The notes: generated from the sequence alone by a model not told the origin. 64,000 bases of DNA from Pseudomonas arsenicoxydans (GCF_900103875.1 NZ_LT629705.1:2799001-2863000), one strand, 5' to 3'; counted from the stretch's first letter, positions 25,492-34,177 are shown. A program made the numbers and translations.

Positions 25492-25554
25492 ATGACCGTA
25501 GTAAATACGCTGAACTCCTGGTGCTTGCGCTGGGGTTTGATCGGCGCTGCTTGA
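25492..25554 (+). CDS. Leader peptide upstream of aroP (20 aa, two Trp)
   Basis: A 20-codon ORF with a good ribosome site (AGGTGA, 5 nt before ATG). It begins MTVVNTLNSW and continues with Cys, Leu, Arg and a second Trp, so Trp is at positions 10 and 14, a very high share for so short a peptide. It ends 60 nt before aroP, an aromatic amino-acid permease gene. Position and Trp codons suggest that translation of this leader senses tryptophan and controls aroP. No clear terminator/antiterminator pair was seen in the 60-nt spacer, so ribosome stalling or translational control is as likely as classical attenuation. Confidence 0.6.
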   Translation: MTVVNTLNSWCLRWGLIGAA

Positions 25555-25614
25555 AAGTGCAACTGAGCAGCAACGTCTACTGAACATCATCAAACCTTGC
25601 GTGAGACCCTTTTC

Positions 25615-27030
25615 ATGAGTGGACAAAACTCGCATTCAGGCGAGCTGAAACGCGGCCTGAAAAATCGCCATATTCAACTGATCGCCCTCGGTGGCGCGAT
25701 CGGTACGGGGTTGTTCCTCGGTTCGGCCGGCGTACTCAAATCCGCCGGCCCATCGATGATCCTCGGCTATGCCATCTGCGGCTTCATCGCGTTCATGATC
25801 ATGCGCCAGCTCGGCGAAATGATCGTCGAAGAGCCCGTGGCCGGATCCTTCAGCCACTTCGCGCACAAATACTGGGGCGGTTTTGCCGGCTTCCTGTCGG
25901 GCTGGAACTGCTGGATCCTGTACATTCTGGTGGGCATGTCGGAGCTGACTGCGGTCGGCAAATACATCCACTACTGGGCGCCGGACATTCCGACCTGGGT
26001 CTCCGCGGCCGGCTTCTTCGTCTTGATTAACCTGATCAACCTGGCCAACGTCAAAGTCTTTGGCGAGGCCGAGTTCTGGTTCGCGATCATCAAGGTCGTG
26101 GCGATCGTCGGCATGATTGCGTTGGGCAGCTACTTGCTGGTCAGCGGCCACGGCGGCCCGCAAGCCTCGGTGAGCAACCTGTGGTCCCACGGTGGCTTCT
26201 TCCCGAACGGCGTCAGCGGTCTGGTAATGGCGATGGCGATCATCATGTTCTCCTTCGGTGGTCTGGAAATGCTCGGCTTCACCGCCGCCGAAGCCGACAA
26301 ACCGAAAACCGTGATCCCCAAAGCCATCAACCAGGTGATCTACCGGATCCTGATTTTCTACATCGGTGCGCTGGTCATTCTGCTGTCGCTGACCCCTTGG
26401 GACAGTCTGCTGGCAACTCTGAACGCGTCTGGCGATTCCTACAGCGGCAGCCCGTTCGTTCAGGTGTTCTCGATGCTCGGCAGCAACACCGCCGCGCACA
26501 TCCTGAACTTCGTGGTGCTGACCGCGGCGTTGTCGGTATACAACAGCGGCACCTACTGCAACAGCCGCATGCTGCTGGGCATGGCCGAGCAGGGCGATGC
26601 GCCCAAAGCTTTGTCGAAAATCGACAAGCGCGGCGTGCCGGTGCGTTCGATCCTCGCTTCGGCGGCGGTGACGCTGATCGCCGTGCTGCTCAACTATTTG
26701 ATTCCGCAAAACGCGCTGGAACTGTTGATGTCGCTGGTGGTTGCGACCCTGGTGATCAACTGGGCGATGATCAGCTTCTCGCACTTCAAGTTCCGCCAGC
26801 ACATGAACAAGACCAAACAGACGCCGCTGTTCAAGGCCCTGTGGTACCCGTACGGGAACTACATCTGCCTGGCGTTCGTGGTGTTCATTCTCGGCGTGAT
26901 GCTGCTGATCCCGGGGATTCAGATCTCGGTGTACGCGATCCCGGTGTGGGTGGCGTTCATGTGGGTTTGCTACGGCATCAAGAACAAGCGCAGTGCGCAA
27001 CATGCGTTGCACGCGGCAAACGCCAAGTAA
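25615..27030 (+). CDS. aroP: Aromatic amino acid permease AroP
   Basis: The 471-residue protein is an APC-superfamily amino-acid permease with 12 helices, very close in sequence to E. coli AroP: RGLKNRHIQLIALGGAIGTG, GEMIVEEPVAGSFSHFAHKY, NLANVKVFGEAEFWFAIIKV, ITAAEAD-like FTAAEADKPKTVIPKAINQV and LTAALSVYNSGTYCNSRML. It imports Phe, Tyr and Trp with protons, which fits the nearby phenylalanine-degradation genes. I take the ATG at 25615 rather than an in-frame start six codons earlier. It has a long leader with a Trp-containing mini-ORF, and a terminator follows. Confidence 0.93.
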   Translation: MSGQNSHSGELKRGLKNRHIQLIALGGAIGTGLFLGSAGVLKSAGPSMILGYAICGFIAFMIMRQLGEMIVEEPVAGSFSHFAHKYWGGFAGFLSGWNCWILYILVGMSELTAVGKYIHYWAPDIPTWVSAAGFFVLINLINLANVKVFGEAEFWFAIIKVVAIVGMIALGSYLLVSGHGGPQASVSNLWSHGGFFPNGVSGLVMAMAIIMFSFGGLEMLGFTAAEADKPKTVIPKAINQVIYRILIFYIGALVILLSLTPWDSLLATLNASGDSYSGSPFVQVFSMLGSNTAAHILNFVVLTAALSVYNSGTYCNSRMLLGMAEQGDAPKALSKIDKRGVPVRSILASAAVTLIAVLLNYLIPQNALELLMSLVVATLVINWAMISFSHFKFRQHMNKTKQTPLFKALWYPYGNYICLAFVVFILGVMLLIPGIQISVYAIPVWVAFMWVCYGIKNKRSAQHALHAANAK

Positions 27031-27050
27031 GCGCAGCACGCAGAAACAAC

Positions 27051-27080
27051 AAACCCGGCCAATGTGCCGGGTTTTGTTTT
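27051..27080 (+). terminator. Rho-independent terminator after aroP
   Basis: A stem AAACCCGGC with complementary GCCGGGTTT around CAATGT, followed by TGTTTT. Confidence 0.88.
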
Positions 27081-27097
27081 CAGGCTTCACGCAAAAC

Positions 27098-27190
27098 CCT
27101 GTGGGAGCGGGCTTGCCCGCGATGAACGATAACGCGGCACACCTGATAGACCGAAGTGTTTGAATCGCGGGCAAGCCCGCTCCCACAAGG
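27098..27190. repeat. REP pair, family A
   Basis: Inverted REP units (27098–27125 and 27175–27190 end) between aroP and arfB. Confidence 0.9.
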
Positions 27191-27249
27191 GCCGCATTCG
27201 TTCAGTCCATTCGCGGTATCCTGCACGTTCTGAATACGGACGCTTTTCC

Positions 27250-27663
27250 ATGCTGGTGATTTCCAACAATGTGCATCTGCCGGATGCCGAGATCGAGTTG
27301 ACGGCCATTCGCGCCCAGGGCGCCGGTGGGCAGAACGTCAATAAGGTCTCCAGCGCCATGCACCTGCGCTTCGACATTGCGGCGTCGTCCTTGCCCGAGT
27401 TCTACAAGGAACGGCTGCTGGCGCTGCGTGACAGTCGCATCACCAGTGATGGGGTGTTGATCATCAAGGCCCAGCAATACCGCACGCAGGAAGCCAATCG
27501 CGCGGATGCGCTGGAACGGCTGGTCGAGTTGATTCTCAGCGCCACCAAGGTCGAAAAGAAACGCCGCCCGACCAAGCCGACCCTCGGTTCGAAGAAGCGT
27601 CGGCTCGAATCCAAGACCAAGCGCGGCAGCATCAAGGCCGGGCGCGGCAAGGTGGATTTCTAG
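27250..27663 (+). CDS. arfB: Alternative ribosome-rescue factor ArfB (YaeJ)
   Basis: A 137-residue stop-codon-independent peptidyl-tRNA hydrolase: release-factor domain with the catalytic GGQ (26–28, [15 protein letters not shown]), and a Lys/Arg-rich C-terminal tail ([16 protein letters not shown], then SKTKRGSIK) that enters the empty mRNA channel of stalled ribosomes. Length and motifs match ArfB rather than full release factors. The frame is open upstream across a REP unit; the ATG at 27250 is the family start. Its stop overlaps the convergent MFS gene by 4 nt. Confidence 0.95.
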   Translation: MLVISNNVHLPDAEIELTAIRAQGAGGQNVNKVSSAMHLRFDIAASSLPEFYKERLLALRDSRITSDGVLIIKAQQYRTQEANRADALERLVELILSATKVEKKRRPTKPTLGSKKRRLESKTKRGSIKAGRGKVDF

Positions 27664-28859
27664 CGGGCGTCGCGTTCTTCCCGATACTTTGGCGCCTGCC
27701 GGTACAAGTACACGCTGAGTGCCAATCCGCTCAACGCAGCGAACGCGGCGAACAGGAAGATTGAGGCAAAACCAAAGCCTGCGGCAATCGCACCGGCCAG
27801 CGGTCCGGTGATTCCCAGCGACAAATCGATGAACAACGAATAGGCCCCGACCGCCGCGCCACGGCTGGAGGCGGGCACCAGGTTGACCGCTTCAACTCCC
27901 AGCGCCGGAAATACCAGCGAGAAGCCGAAACCGCTCAATGCCGCGCCGGCCAGCGCCCAATGCGCATCCGGTGCGAGCCACAACAGCAACAAGCCCAGGG
28001 TTTCCACCGACAGGCAGGCAATTGCCACGCGAAAGCCGCCGAGGCGGTTGATCAGGTTGCCGAACAGAAGTCGCGCGCCGATGAAACTGGCGCCGAACAG
28101 GCTCAGGCACAGCACCGCGTTGTTCCAGTGTTGCGTGGCGTAATACAAGGTGATGAAGGTGGCGATGGTGCCGAAACCAATCGAGCCGAGTGCCAGGCCG
28201 CAACCATGGGGCAGTACCCGTCCCAGCACATGCATGAACGGCAGCCGTTCACCGACCACAATCGGCGCGGCAGTTTTCGGCCAGGCCAACGCAAGGCCAA
28301 GGATGGCCAGCAACACGATGCTCACGCCCATGCTCCACAAGCCCAATTGACTGACCAGCAACACGCCCAGCGGCGCGCCGACCGCCAGTGCGCCGTAACT
28401 GGCGATGCCGTTCCAGGATATGACTTTGGCGGTGTTCGCCGCACCGACCCGGCCGATGCCCCAGCCAATCGAGCCCGAACCCACCAGGCTTTCTGCGCTG
28501 CCGAGCACCAGGCGGCCGATCAACAGACTGATCAGGCTCAGCATCGGCAGGCTCTGGGTCCAAGCCGAAATTAGCATGAATACGCCGCTTAGCCCGCAAC
28601 CGGCGAGGCCGTACATCACCGCGAGTTTGCTGCCCTTGTTGTCGATGATTTTCCCGGCGTACGGCCGGCTGAGCAGGGTGGCCAGGTATTGCACGCTGAT
28701 CACCAACCCGGCGATCACGGCGCCAAAGCCGAGATCGCTGTGGACGTAGCCGGGCAATACGGCGAGGGGAATGCCGATGTTCAGGTAGCCGATGAAGGTA
28801 AAGAGAACGATGGAAACGACTTGCAGCGTGACCGCCAGGGGGCGCTGGTTTTCAGACAT
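27660..28859 (-). CDS. MFS transporter (YhhS/YfcJ type)
   Basis: A 399-residue major-facilitator protein with 12 helices; [15 protein letters not shown] in the loop after helix 2 is the MFS motif, and the first residues resemble the YhhS/YfcJ group of efflux permeases. Substrate unknown. It stands alone between arfB (convergent) and small ORFs, with a short upstream gap (28860–28963). Confidence 0.9.
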   Translation of the reverse strand: MSENQRPLAVTLQVVSIVLFTFIGYLNIGIPLAVLPGYVHSDLGFGAVIAGLVISVQYLATLLSRPYAGKIIDNKGSKLAVMYGLAGCGLSGVFMLISAWTQSLPMLSLISLLIGRLVLGSAESLVGSGSIGWGIGRVGAANTAKVISWNGIASYGALAVGAPLGVLLVSQLGLWSMGVSIVLLAILGLALAWPKTAAPIVVGERLPFMHVLGRVLPHGCGLALGSIGFGTIATFITLYYATQHWNNAVLCLSLFGASFIGARLLFGNLINRLGGFRVAIACLSVETLGLLLLWLAPDAHWALAGAALSGFGFSLVFPALGVEAVNLVPASSRGAAVGAYSLFIDLSLGITGPLAGAIAAGFGFASIFLFAAFAALSGLALSVYLYRQAPKYREERDAR

Positions 28860-28963
28860 GGGTAAAGGTCCACGGGAAAGCAGGATAGATAGGCTGCTTA
28901 TGATACCGGCGCGGGCGGCCGAGAGGCGTGGAAAAAGTAAAACTATTTGCCGGGTGGCGTAAG

Positions 28964-29146
28964 TCAGGTTTTGGTGGGGGCGACCAGTTGCGTCGTGACC
29001 AGGGCGGCCAGGGCGTTTTCTTCGCTGCCAAAACGGGCGAGCAGCGTGGCTTGTTTTTCGGGGGAAAGGCGATTCCAGATCTCGATCATTTTTTCGGCGG
29101 TGCCGATCAGGACGCTGGCTTGGGTTTCAGTGAAATCATCGCTCAT
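28964..29146 (-). CDS. Small hypothetical protein (60 aa)
   Basis: A 60-codon ORF starting [20 protein letters not shown], helical and acidic first, with an uncharged last third. I know no function or family. The ribosome site is weak (GCGAG 11 nt upstream). Codon use and the balanced amphipathic helices look like a real protein, and it lies 76 nt downstream of another small ORF on the same strand, separated by a 13-bp inverted repeat. Confidence 0.6.
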   Translation of the reverse strand: MSDDFTETQASVLIGTAEKMIEIWNRLSPEKQATLLARFGSEENALAALVTTQLVAPTKT

Positions 29147-29170
29147 GGTGTCGAACTCGCGGTTCAGGCG

Positions 29171-29202
29171 GTGTGGAAAGCGCATGTTAGCGCTTTCCAC
29201 AC
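29171..29202. repeat. 13-bp inverted repeat between two small ORFs
   Basis: GTGTGGAAAGCGC and its perfect complement with a 6-nt loop. No T-run follows on the minus strand, so it looks more like an RNA-stabilising or processing hairpin than a terminator. Confidence 0.6.
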
Positions 29203-29222
29203 GGTCTGGCATTGCGGGTGTT

Positions 29223-29354
29223 TCAGTCTTCGCTGTCAGCCTGGCGGCGTTCAGTGGCTTCTTTCGGCTCGGGCTGTTGGGCACCGGCTTGTTGCGTGGT
29301 TGTCTGCTCAGTTTCGTGCAGGCTTGGGAAGGGGAGATTAGGGATCTCGTGCAT
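29223..29354 (-). CDS. Small hydrophilic hypothetical protein (43 aa)
   Basis: A 43-codon ORF beginning MHEIPNLPFPSLHETEQ, then Gln/Glu/Pro/Ala-rich and ending RRQADSED. GAGGAG lies about 9 nt before the ATG. The composition indicates a disordered protein; no family recognised. It may share a transcript with the 60-codon ORF downstream. No gene was seen in 29355–29515. Confidence 0.5.
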   Translation of the reverse strand: MHEIPNLPFPSLHETEQTTTQQAGAQQPEPKEATERRQADSED

Positions 29355-29515
29355 GTTTCGCGCTCCTCGCAAAGTCTGTTGATAGATCTGGTAGATCCGC
29401 GCTTTTACAAAGCTTGGGCAGGATACAGCAGGAGAAATGACAAATAGACTTTTATATCCATATGTTTCGACGGATGGGATTGTCTAGACAGGTCGAGAGG
29501 GGTGACGCAAAACAA

Positions 29516-29607
29516 TGTGGGAGTGAGCCTGCTCGCGATAGCGGTGGATCAGTCAACAGATGTACCGACTGATGGATCGCTATCGCGAGCAGGCTCACTC
29601 CCACAGG
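29516..29607. repeat. REP pair, family B
   Basis: Inverted copies of TGTGGGAGTGAGCCTGCTCG, related to but distinct from family A, located after phhC. Confidence 0.9.
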
Positions 29608-29628
29608 AGGATGTGTTTTGCCTGAGGG

Positions 29629-30822
29629 TTACTTGCAGACTTCGGCGATCGCCTCAGCCAGCAGATCCAGTCGGGTTGCGTCGATTCCGGCGACGTTGGC
29701 CCGGCCAGTGCCCACCATGTAAACGCTGTGATGATCACGCAATTGTTTGACCTGCGCCGGCGACAAACCGGTGTAGGAAAACATCCCACGCTGCACGCCC
29801 ATGTGCGCAAAGCGCTCACGCAAGCCGTGTGGCTCGAGCGCTTCCAGCAGACCGCTACGCAATTGGGCGATGCGCAAGCGCATGGCTTCCACCTCGTCGG
29901 CCCAAAGGCTTTTCAGCTCCGGATCGCCAAGGATGGTCGCGACCACGGCGGCGCCGTGATCTGGCGGCGTTGACCACAGGTTGCGGGCGATGTTGGCCAA
30001 CTGGCTGCGGATATCCACCAGCTTCTCAGCGGTTTTCGCACAGACAATCAGCGCGCCGGTGCGGTCGCGGTACAAGCCGAAGTTCTTCGAGCAAGAGCTG
30101 GTGATCAACACTTCCGGCAACGCGTCGGCGAACAGACGGGTCGACCAGGCATCCTGTTCCAGGCCATCGCCGAAGCCTTGGTAAGCGAAATCGATCAGCG
30201 GCACCAGGTCGCGACTGCGCACCACGTCCAGCACGCGGCGCCAGTCGTCATGGGACAGGTCGAAACCGGTCGGGTTGTGGCAGCAGGCGTGCAGCAGCAC
30301 CACATCGCCCTTCGGCGCTTCGTTGAGTACGGCCAGCATGGCGTCGACATCGAGGCGGTTATCGCTGCCGACGTACGGGTAATGACTGACCTTGACCCCG
30401 GCCGCCGCGAAAATGGTTTCGTGGATCGGCCAGGTCGGGTTGCTCAGCCACACGCCACGGCCGGGCAGGCAGTGGGCAATGAAGTCCGCACTCAGACGCA
30501 GCGCGCCGGTGCCACCCGGTGTCTGGGTGGCGCCAACGCGTTGTTCGGCGATCAGCGGCGAATCGGCGCCGAGCACCAATTCAATGATCGCCTTGCCGAA
30601 CGCAGGCTCACCGTGGCCGCCGATGTAGGTCTTGGTGGTCTGGCGATCCACCAGGCGTTGCTCGGCGAGCTTCACGGACTGGGGAATCGGGGTCAGGCCC
30701 TGGGCGTCTTTATAGACACCCACGCCAAGGTCGAATTTGCGCGGGTTGGGGTCCTGCGCATAGGCCTCCATCAGGCCGAGAATCGGGTCGCCGGGCACTC
30801 GACCTATGGCGTCAAAATGCAT
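29629..30822 (-). CDS. phhC: Aromatic amino acid aminotransferase PhhC
   Basis: A 397-residue fold-type I aminotransferase of the AspC/TyrB group: substrate loop YIGGHGEPAFGKA, CHNPTGFDLS, PLP Schiff-base lysine K246 in SSCSKNFGLYRDR, and the C-terminal GRANVAGI with substrate-carboxylate Arg. In the phh operon it transaminates tyrosine to 4-hydroxyphenylpyruvate (and phenylalanine/phenylpyruvate). Its ATG overlaps the phhB stop by one base (TAATG), so it is translationally coupled as the last gene of phhABC. Confidence 0.95.
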   Translation of the reverse strand: MHFDAIGRVPGDPILGLMEAYAQDPNPRKFDLGVGVYKDAQGLTPIPQSVKLAEQRLVDRQTTKTYIGGHGEPAFGKAIIELVLGADSPLIAEQRVGATQTPGGTGALRLSADFIAHCLPGRGVWLSNPTWPIHETIFAAAGVKVSHYPYVGSDNRLDVDAMLAVLNEAPKGDVVLLHACCHNPTGFDLSHDDWRRVLDVVRSRDLVPLIDFAYQGFGDGLEQDAWSTRLFADALPEVLITSSCSKNFGLYRDRTGALIVCAKTAEKLVDIRSQLANIARNLWSTPPDHGAAVVATILGDPELKSLWADEVEAMRLRIAQLRSGLLEALEPHGLRERFAHMGVQRGMFSYTGLSPAQVKQLRDHHSVYMVGTGRANVAGIDATRLDLLAEAIAEVCK

Positions 30823-31178
30823 TATTTGCGGCCCTCGGCGTCTTTGGCCACTTCGTCAGTGCGCGCGGCCATGATGAAATCGTTGCGGTGCAGACCCTTG
30901 ATGGAGTGGCTCCACCAGGTCACGGTGACTTTGCCCCACTCGGTCAGCAGGCCCGGGTGGTGACCTTCGGCCTCGGAGATTTCGCCGACCGCGTTAGTGA
31001 ACGCCAGCGCATGTTTGAAGTTCTTGAACAGGAAGATTTTTTCCAGCTGCATAACACCGTCGCGAACTTCGATGTTCCAGTCGGGGATCTGCTTGATTAG
31101 TACCGGCAATTCTTCGTCGCTGACCTGAGGGGCATCGGCGCGGCAGGCTTCGCAGTGGGCTTGGTTCAATGTGGACAT
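30822..31178 (-). CDS. phhB: Pterin-4a-carbinolamine dehydratase PhhB
   Basis: The 118-residue protein carries the DCoH motif [22 protein letters not shown] with the catalytic histidines. It regenerates the pterin cofactor of phenylalanine hydroxylase by dehydrating 4a-hydroxytetrahydropterin. It lies between phhA and phhC on one transcript. Confidence 0.96.
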   Translation of the reverse strand: MSTLNQAHCEACRADAPQVSDEELPVLIKQIPDWNIEVRDGVMQLEKIFLFKNFKHALAFTNAVGEISEAEGHHPGLLTEWGKVTVTWWSHSIKGLHRNDFIMAARTDEVAKDAEGRK

Positions 31179-31272
31179 GATGAGATTCCTGAAATCTGAT
31201 TATTGGAATTCGACCGTCAGTACCCCCACGCTAAACCAAAGCGTCGGGTCCTGACAGGCTCACTTGATTCTA

Positions 31273-31295
31273 AAAGCTGCGGATCAAGCAGCTTT
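31273..31295 (-). promoter_or_regulatory. Hairpin at the phhA 3' end
   Basis: AAAGCTGC and GCAGCTTT are perfect arms around 7 nt, covering the phhA stop codon. In the phhA–phhB spacer, such a stem may stabilise phhA mRNA or lower downstream expression. There is no T-run. Confidence 0.4.
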
Positions 31296-32069
31296 GGGCG
31301 GAAATTTGGGAGTGTGCAAGCCCAACTGCATGCCTTGCTTGACCATGCCCATGATGTCTTCATGGGCCAGATCGAACAGGCGCTCGAGGTTCGGCAAGAC
31401 AAAGTACAGCGGTTGCAGGATGTCGATGCGATACGGCGTGCGCATGCATTCCAGCGGATCGAAGGCTTGATGTTCAGGCTCGTCCGACAGGCAGTAAACG
31501 GTTTCTTTGGGCGAAGAGAGAATGCCGCCGCCGTAAATGCGCAGGCCTTGTTCGGTATCCACCAGGCCGAACTCGATGGTCATCCAGTACAGGCGCGCCA
31601 GATACACGCGTTCTTCTTTGGAAGCCTGTAGGCCAAGTTTGCCGTAGGTGTGGGTAAATTCGGCGAACCAGGGGTTGGTCAGCAGCGGACAGTGGCCAAA
31701 GATCTCGTGGAAAATGTCCGGCTCTTGCAGGTAGTCCAGCTCTTCACGGGTGCGGATAAACGTCGCCACCGGAAACTGCTTGTTGGCCAGTAATTCGAAG
31801 AAGGTCTGGAAGGGGATCAGCGCCGGCACCCGGGCAACTTGCCACCCGGTGGTTTCGCCGAGGACTTTGTTGATCTCGCCAAGTTGCGGAATGCGGTCGT
31901 GGGGCAGACCGAGTTTTTCGATACCGTCCAGGTATTCCTGGCACGCACGGCCCTCGATCACTTTCAGTTGGCGGGTGATCAGCGTGTTCCACACCGCGTG
32001 TTCTTCGGCGGGGTAGTCGATAAAACCTTGCGCATCGGGCTCGCGAGCCACGTATTGCGTCTGCTTCAT
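31284..32069 (-). CDS. phhA: Phenylalanine 4-monooxygenase PhhA
   Basis: The 261-residue protein is a bacterial aromatic amino-acid hydroxylase with the non-heme iron ligands H121, H126 (FHEIFGHCPLL) and E166 (YWMTIEFGL), and the pterin site WQVARVPALIP. It converts phenylalanine to tyrosine with tetrahydropterin and O2. It is the first gene of phhABC; a TyrR-type box lies about 125 nt upstream, consistent with activation by the divergently encoded PhhR. Confidence 0.97.
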   Translation of the reverse strand: MKQTQYVAREPDAQGFIDYPAEEHAVWNTLITRQLKVIEGRACQEYLDGIEKLGLPHDRIPQLGEINKVLGETTGWQVARVPALIPFQTFFELLANKQFPVATFIRTREELDYLQEPDIFHEIFGHCPLLTNPWFAEFTHTYGKLGLQASKEERVYLARLYWMTIEFGLVDTEQGLRIYGGGILSSPKETVYCLSDEPEHQAFDPLECMRTPYRIDILQPLYFVLPNLERLFDLAHEDIMGMVKQGMQLGLHTPKFPPKAA

Positions 32070-32190
32070 GCTGCTCTCCTGCTAGGGGATTTCGTTCTTG
32101 TTATGTCCTGCTATGGATCTAGAAATACCCCAAGGTGTAAGGCGTTGCAGCAGGTGTCAGGCGTCGAGAGTAGGAAAAATCGTCATTTTT

Positions 32191-32208
32191 CGTAAAGAAT
32201 TCGTTACG
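32191..32208. promoter_or_regulatory. TyrR/PhhR-type operator box
   Basis: CGTAAAGAATTCGTTACG is an 18-nt box with the layout of the TyrR consensus TGTAAA-N6-TTTACA: 5 of 6 and 4 of 6 matches, and symmetric CGTAA/TTACG arms. It lies between phhA and phhR, the expected target of PhhR. Confidence 0.55.
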
Positions 32209-32349
32209 GATTAGCCGCTATGGCGCAGGTATTGAGATTTTCGGGGTTGAATCAGTCCACAGGTGTCACATAATCTTGACGACAAAGTTGGCGCCTGCGC
32301 AGAAAATTCCTGACGCGGGCCCTCGATCACTCCTGTTTCGGGCCTTTAT

Positions 32350-33912
32350 ATGCGTATCAAAGTCCACTGCCAGAACCGCATCGGCATCCTGCGCGATATT
32401 CTCAACTTGCTGGTCGAGTACGGAATCAACGTCGCTCGCGGCGAGGTCGGCGGTGAGCACGGCAACGCGATCTACCTGCATTGCCCGAACCTGATCAACA
32501 TCCAGTTCCAGGCCCTGCGTCCGAAATTTGAATCGATTGCCGGCGTATTCGGCGTCAAGCGCGTAGGCCTGATGCCCAGCGAGCGTCGGCACATGGAGCT
32601 CAATGCCTTGCTCGGTGCCTTGGAGTTTCCGGTGCTGTCGATCGACATGGGCGGCTCGATTGTCGCGGCCAACCGTGCGGCGGCTCAGTTGCTCGGGGTT
32701 CGGGTGGATGAAGTGCCGGGGATTCCGCTGTCGCGTTACGCCGAGGATTTCGACTTGCCGGAACTGGTGCGTGCCAACAAGTCGCGGATCAACGGCTTGC
32801 GGGTGAAGGTCAAGGGTGACGTGTTTCTGGCCGATATCGCGCCACTGCAATCGGAGCATGACGACAGCGAGGCGATGGCAGGTGCGGTGCTGACGTTGCA
32901 CCGCGCCGACCGCGTCGGCGAGCGCATTTATAACGTGCGCAAGCAGGAGTTGCGCGGGTTCGACAGCATCTTCCAAAGCTCCAGGGTGATGGCGGCGGTG
33001 GTGCGCGAGGCGCGACGCATGGCGCCACTGGATGCGCCGCTCTTGATCGAAGGCGAGACCGGCACTGGCAAAGAGTTGTTGGCGCGGGCCTGTCACCTGG
33101 CCAGCCCGCGAGGGCAGTCACCCTTGATGGCGCTCAATTGCGCCGGTCTGCCGGAATCGATGGCCGAGACTGAATTGTTCGGCTACGGCCCCGGCGCTTT
33201 CGAAGGCGCAAGGGCTGAAGGCAAGCTTGGGCTGCTGGAATTGACGGCGGGCGGTACGCTGTTTCTGGATGGTGTCGGGGAAATGAGCCCGCGCTTGCAG
33301 GTGAAATTACTGCGTTTCCTGCAGGACGGTTGCTTCCGTCGTGTGGGCAGCGATGAAGAGGTTTATCTGGATGTGCGGGTGATCTGCGCGACGCAGGTCG
33401 ACTTGTCCGAGTTGTGCTCGCGCGGCGAGTTTCGCCAGGATTTGTATCACCGTTTGAACGTGCTCTCGTTGCACATCCCGCCGCTGCGTGAATGCCTCGA
33501 TGGACTGACGCCGCTGGTGGAACACTTCCTCGATCAGGCCAGCCGGCAGATTGGTTGTCCGCTGCCAAAACTGGCGCCGGCGGCGATGGAGCGGCTTAGT
33601 CATTACCACTGGCCGGGCAATGTCCGGCAATTGGAAAACGTGTTGTTCCAGGCGGTTTCGTTGTGTGAGGGCGGGACGGTCAAGGCCGAACATATTCGTC
33701 TGCCGGACTACGGTGTGCGTCAGCCGCTCGGCGATTTTTCGCTTGAGGGCGGGCTGGATGAGATTGTCGGGCGTTTTGAGAAAGCAGTGCTGGAGCGCCT
33801 GTATTCCGAGCATCCGAGCAGTCGTCAACTGGGCAAGCGGTTGGGGGTTTCGCACACCACCATTGCCAATAAATTGCGTGAGTACGAAGTCGGTAAGGAC
33901 AACGGCATTTGA
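32350..33912 (+). CDS. phhR: TyrR-family regulator PhhR
   Basis: The 520-residue protein has an N-terminal ACT domain (about 1–70, aromatic amino-acid sensing), a PAS domain (about 78–190), an AAA+ domain (about 205–430; Walker A GETGTGKE) and a C-terminal HTH (SRQLGKRLGVSHTTIANKL). It activates phhA and other aromatic amino-acid genes. The Walker B site reads LFLDGVGEMS, with Gly in place of the usual Glu after Asp, and the GAFTGA loop is GAFEGA. Both changes argue against sigma-54 activation and fit a sigma-70-type regulator. The last 14 coding-end bases recur at 34030 beyond a palindromic element. Confidence 0.95.
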   Translation: MRIKVHCQNRIGILRDILNLLVEYGINVARGEVGGEHGNAIYLHCPNLINIQFQALRPKFESIAGVFGVKRVGLMPSERRHMELNALLGALEFPVLSIDMGGSIVAANRAAAQLLGVRVDEVPGIPLSRYAEDFDLPELVRANKSRINGLRVKVKGDVFLADIAPLQSEHDDSEAMAGAVLTLHRADRVGERIYNVRKQELRGFDSIFQSSRVMAAVVREARRMAPLDAPLLIEGETGTGKELLARACHLASPRGQSPLMALNCAGLPESMAETELFGYGPGAFEGARAEGKLGLLELTAGGTLFLDGVGEMSPRLQVKLLRFLQDGCFRRVGSDEEVYLDVRVICATQVDLSELCSRGEFRQDLYHRLNVLSLHIPPLRECLDGLTPLVEHFLDQASRQIGCPLPKLAPAAMERLSHYHWPGNVRQLENVLFQAVSLCEGGTVKAEHIRLPDYGVRQPLGDFSLEGGLDEIVGRFEKAVLERLYSEHPSSRQLGKRLGVSHTTIANKLREYEVGKDNGI

Positions 33913-33913
33913 C

Positions 33914-34026
33914 TGATCGTTCCCACGCTCTGCGTGGGAACGCCTCAACGGACGCTCCGCGTTCGGCTCTTGATGGGACGCGGAGCGTCCCGGGCTGCAT
34001 TCCCACGCAGAGCGTGGGAACGATCA
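33914..34026. repeat. Nested palindromic repeat with flanking 14-bp direct repeat
   Basis: Outer arms read TTCCCACGCTCTGCGTGGGA-type palindromes (33914–33940 and 34000–34026); inside lie inverted copies of GGACGCTCCGCG. The whole is flanked by direct repeats GGACAACGGCATTT at 33897–33910 (the end of phhR) and 34030–34043. This looks like an inserted element with a target duplication. The first repeat's continuation creates the present phhR stop TGA. Confidence 0.75.
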
Positions 34027-34161
34027 TATGGACAACGGCATTTAAGATTGCCGCGAAGCGGCATAACACCGCCGGTTTTTCGTCTTCGATACATTTCCCC
34101 CAATCCCCTGAAAACCCCTCAAGTCCTTTGTTTGCCGGGCCCGGCACCGTCAGAAAAAAGT

Positions 34162-34177
34162 TGGTCTGCTAATTGCT
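34162..34177 (+). promoter_or_regulatory. Sigma-54-type promoter for flgF operon
   Basis: TGGTCT-GCTAA-TTGCT fits the -24/-12 sigma-54 consensus TGGCAC-N5-TTGC, with GG and GC exactly 12 nt apart. It lies 57 nt before the flgF start. In Pseudomonas this operon is known to be under RpoN/FleQ-class control. Confidence 0.65.

Noticed and set aside
25636..27186. 516-codon minus-strand frame opposite aroP
   Set aside because: Antisense to a clear permease; composition dominated by Arg/Asp/His/Gln as expected from reverse reading of membrane-protein codons.
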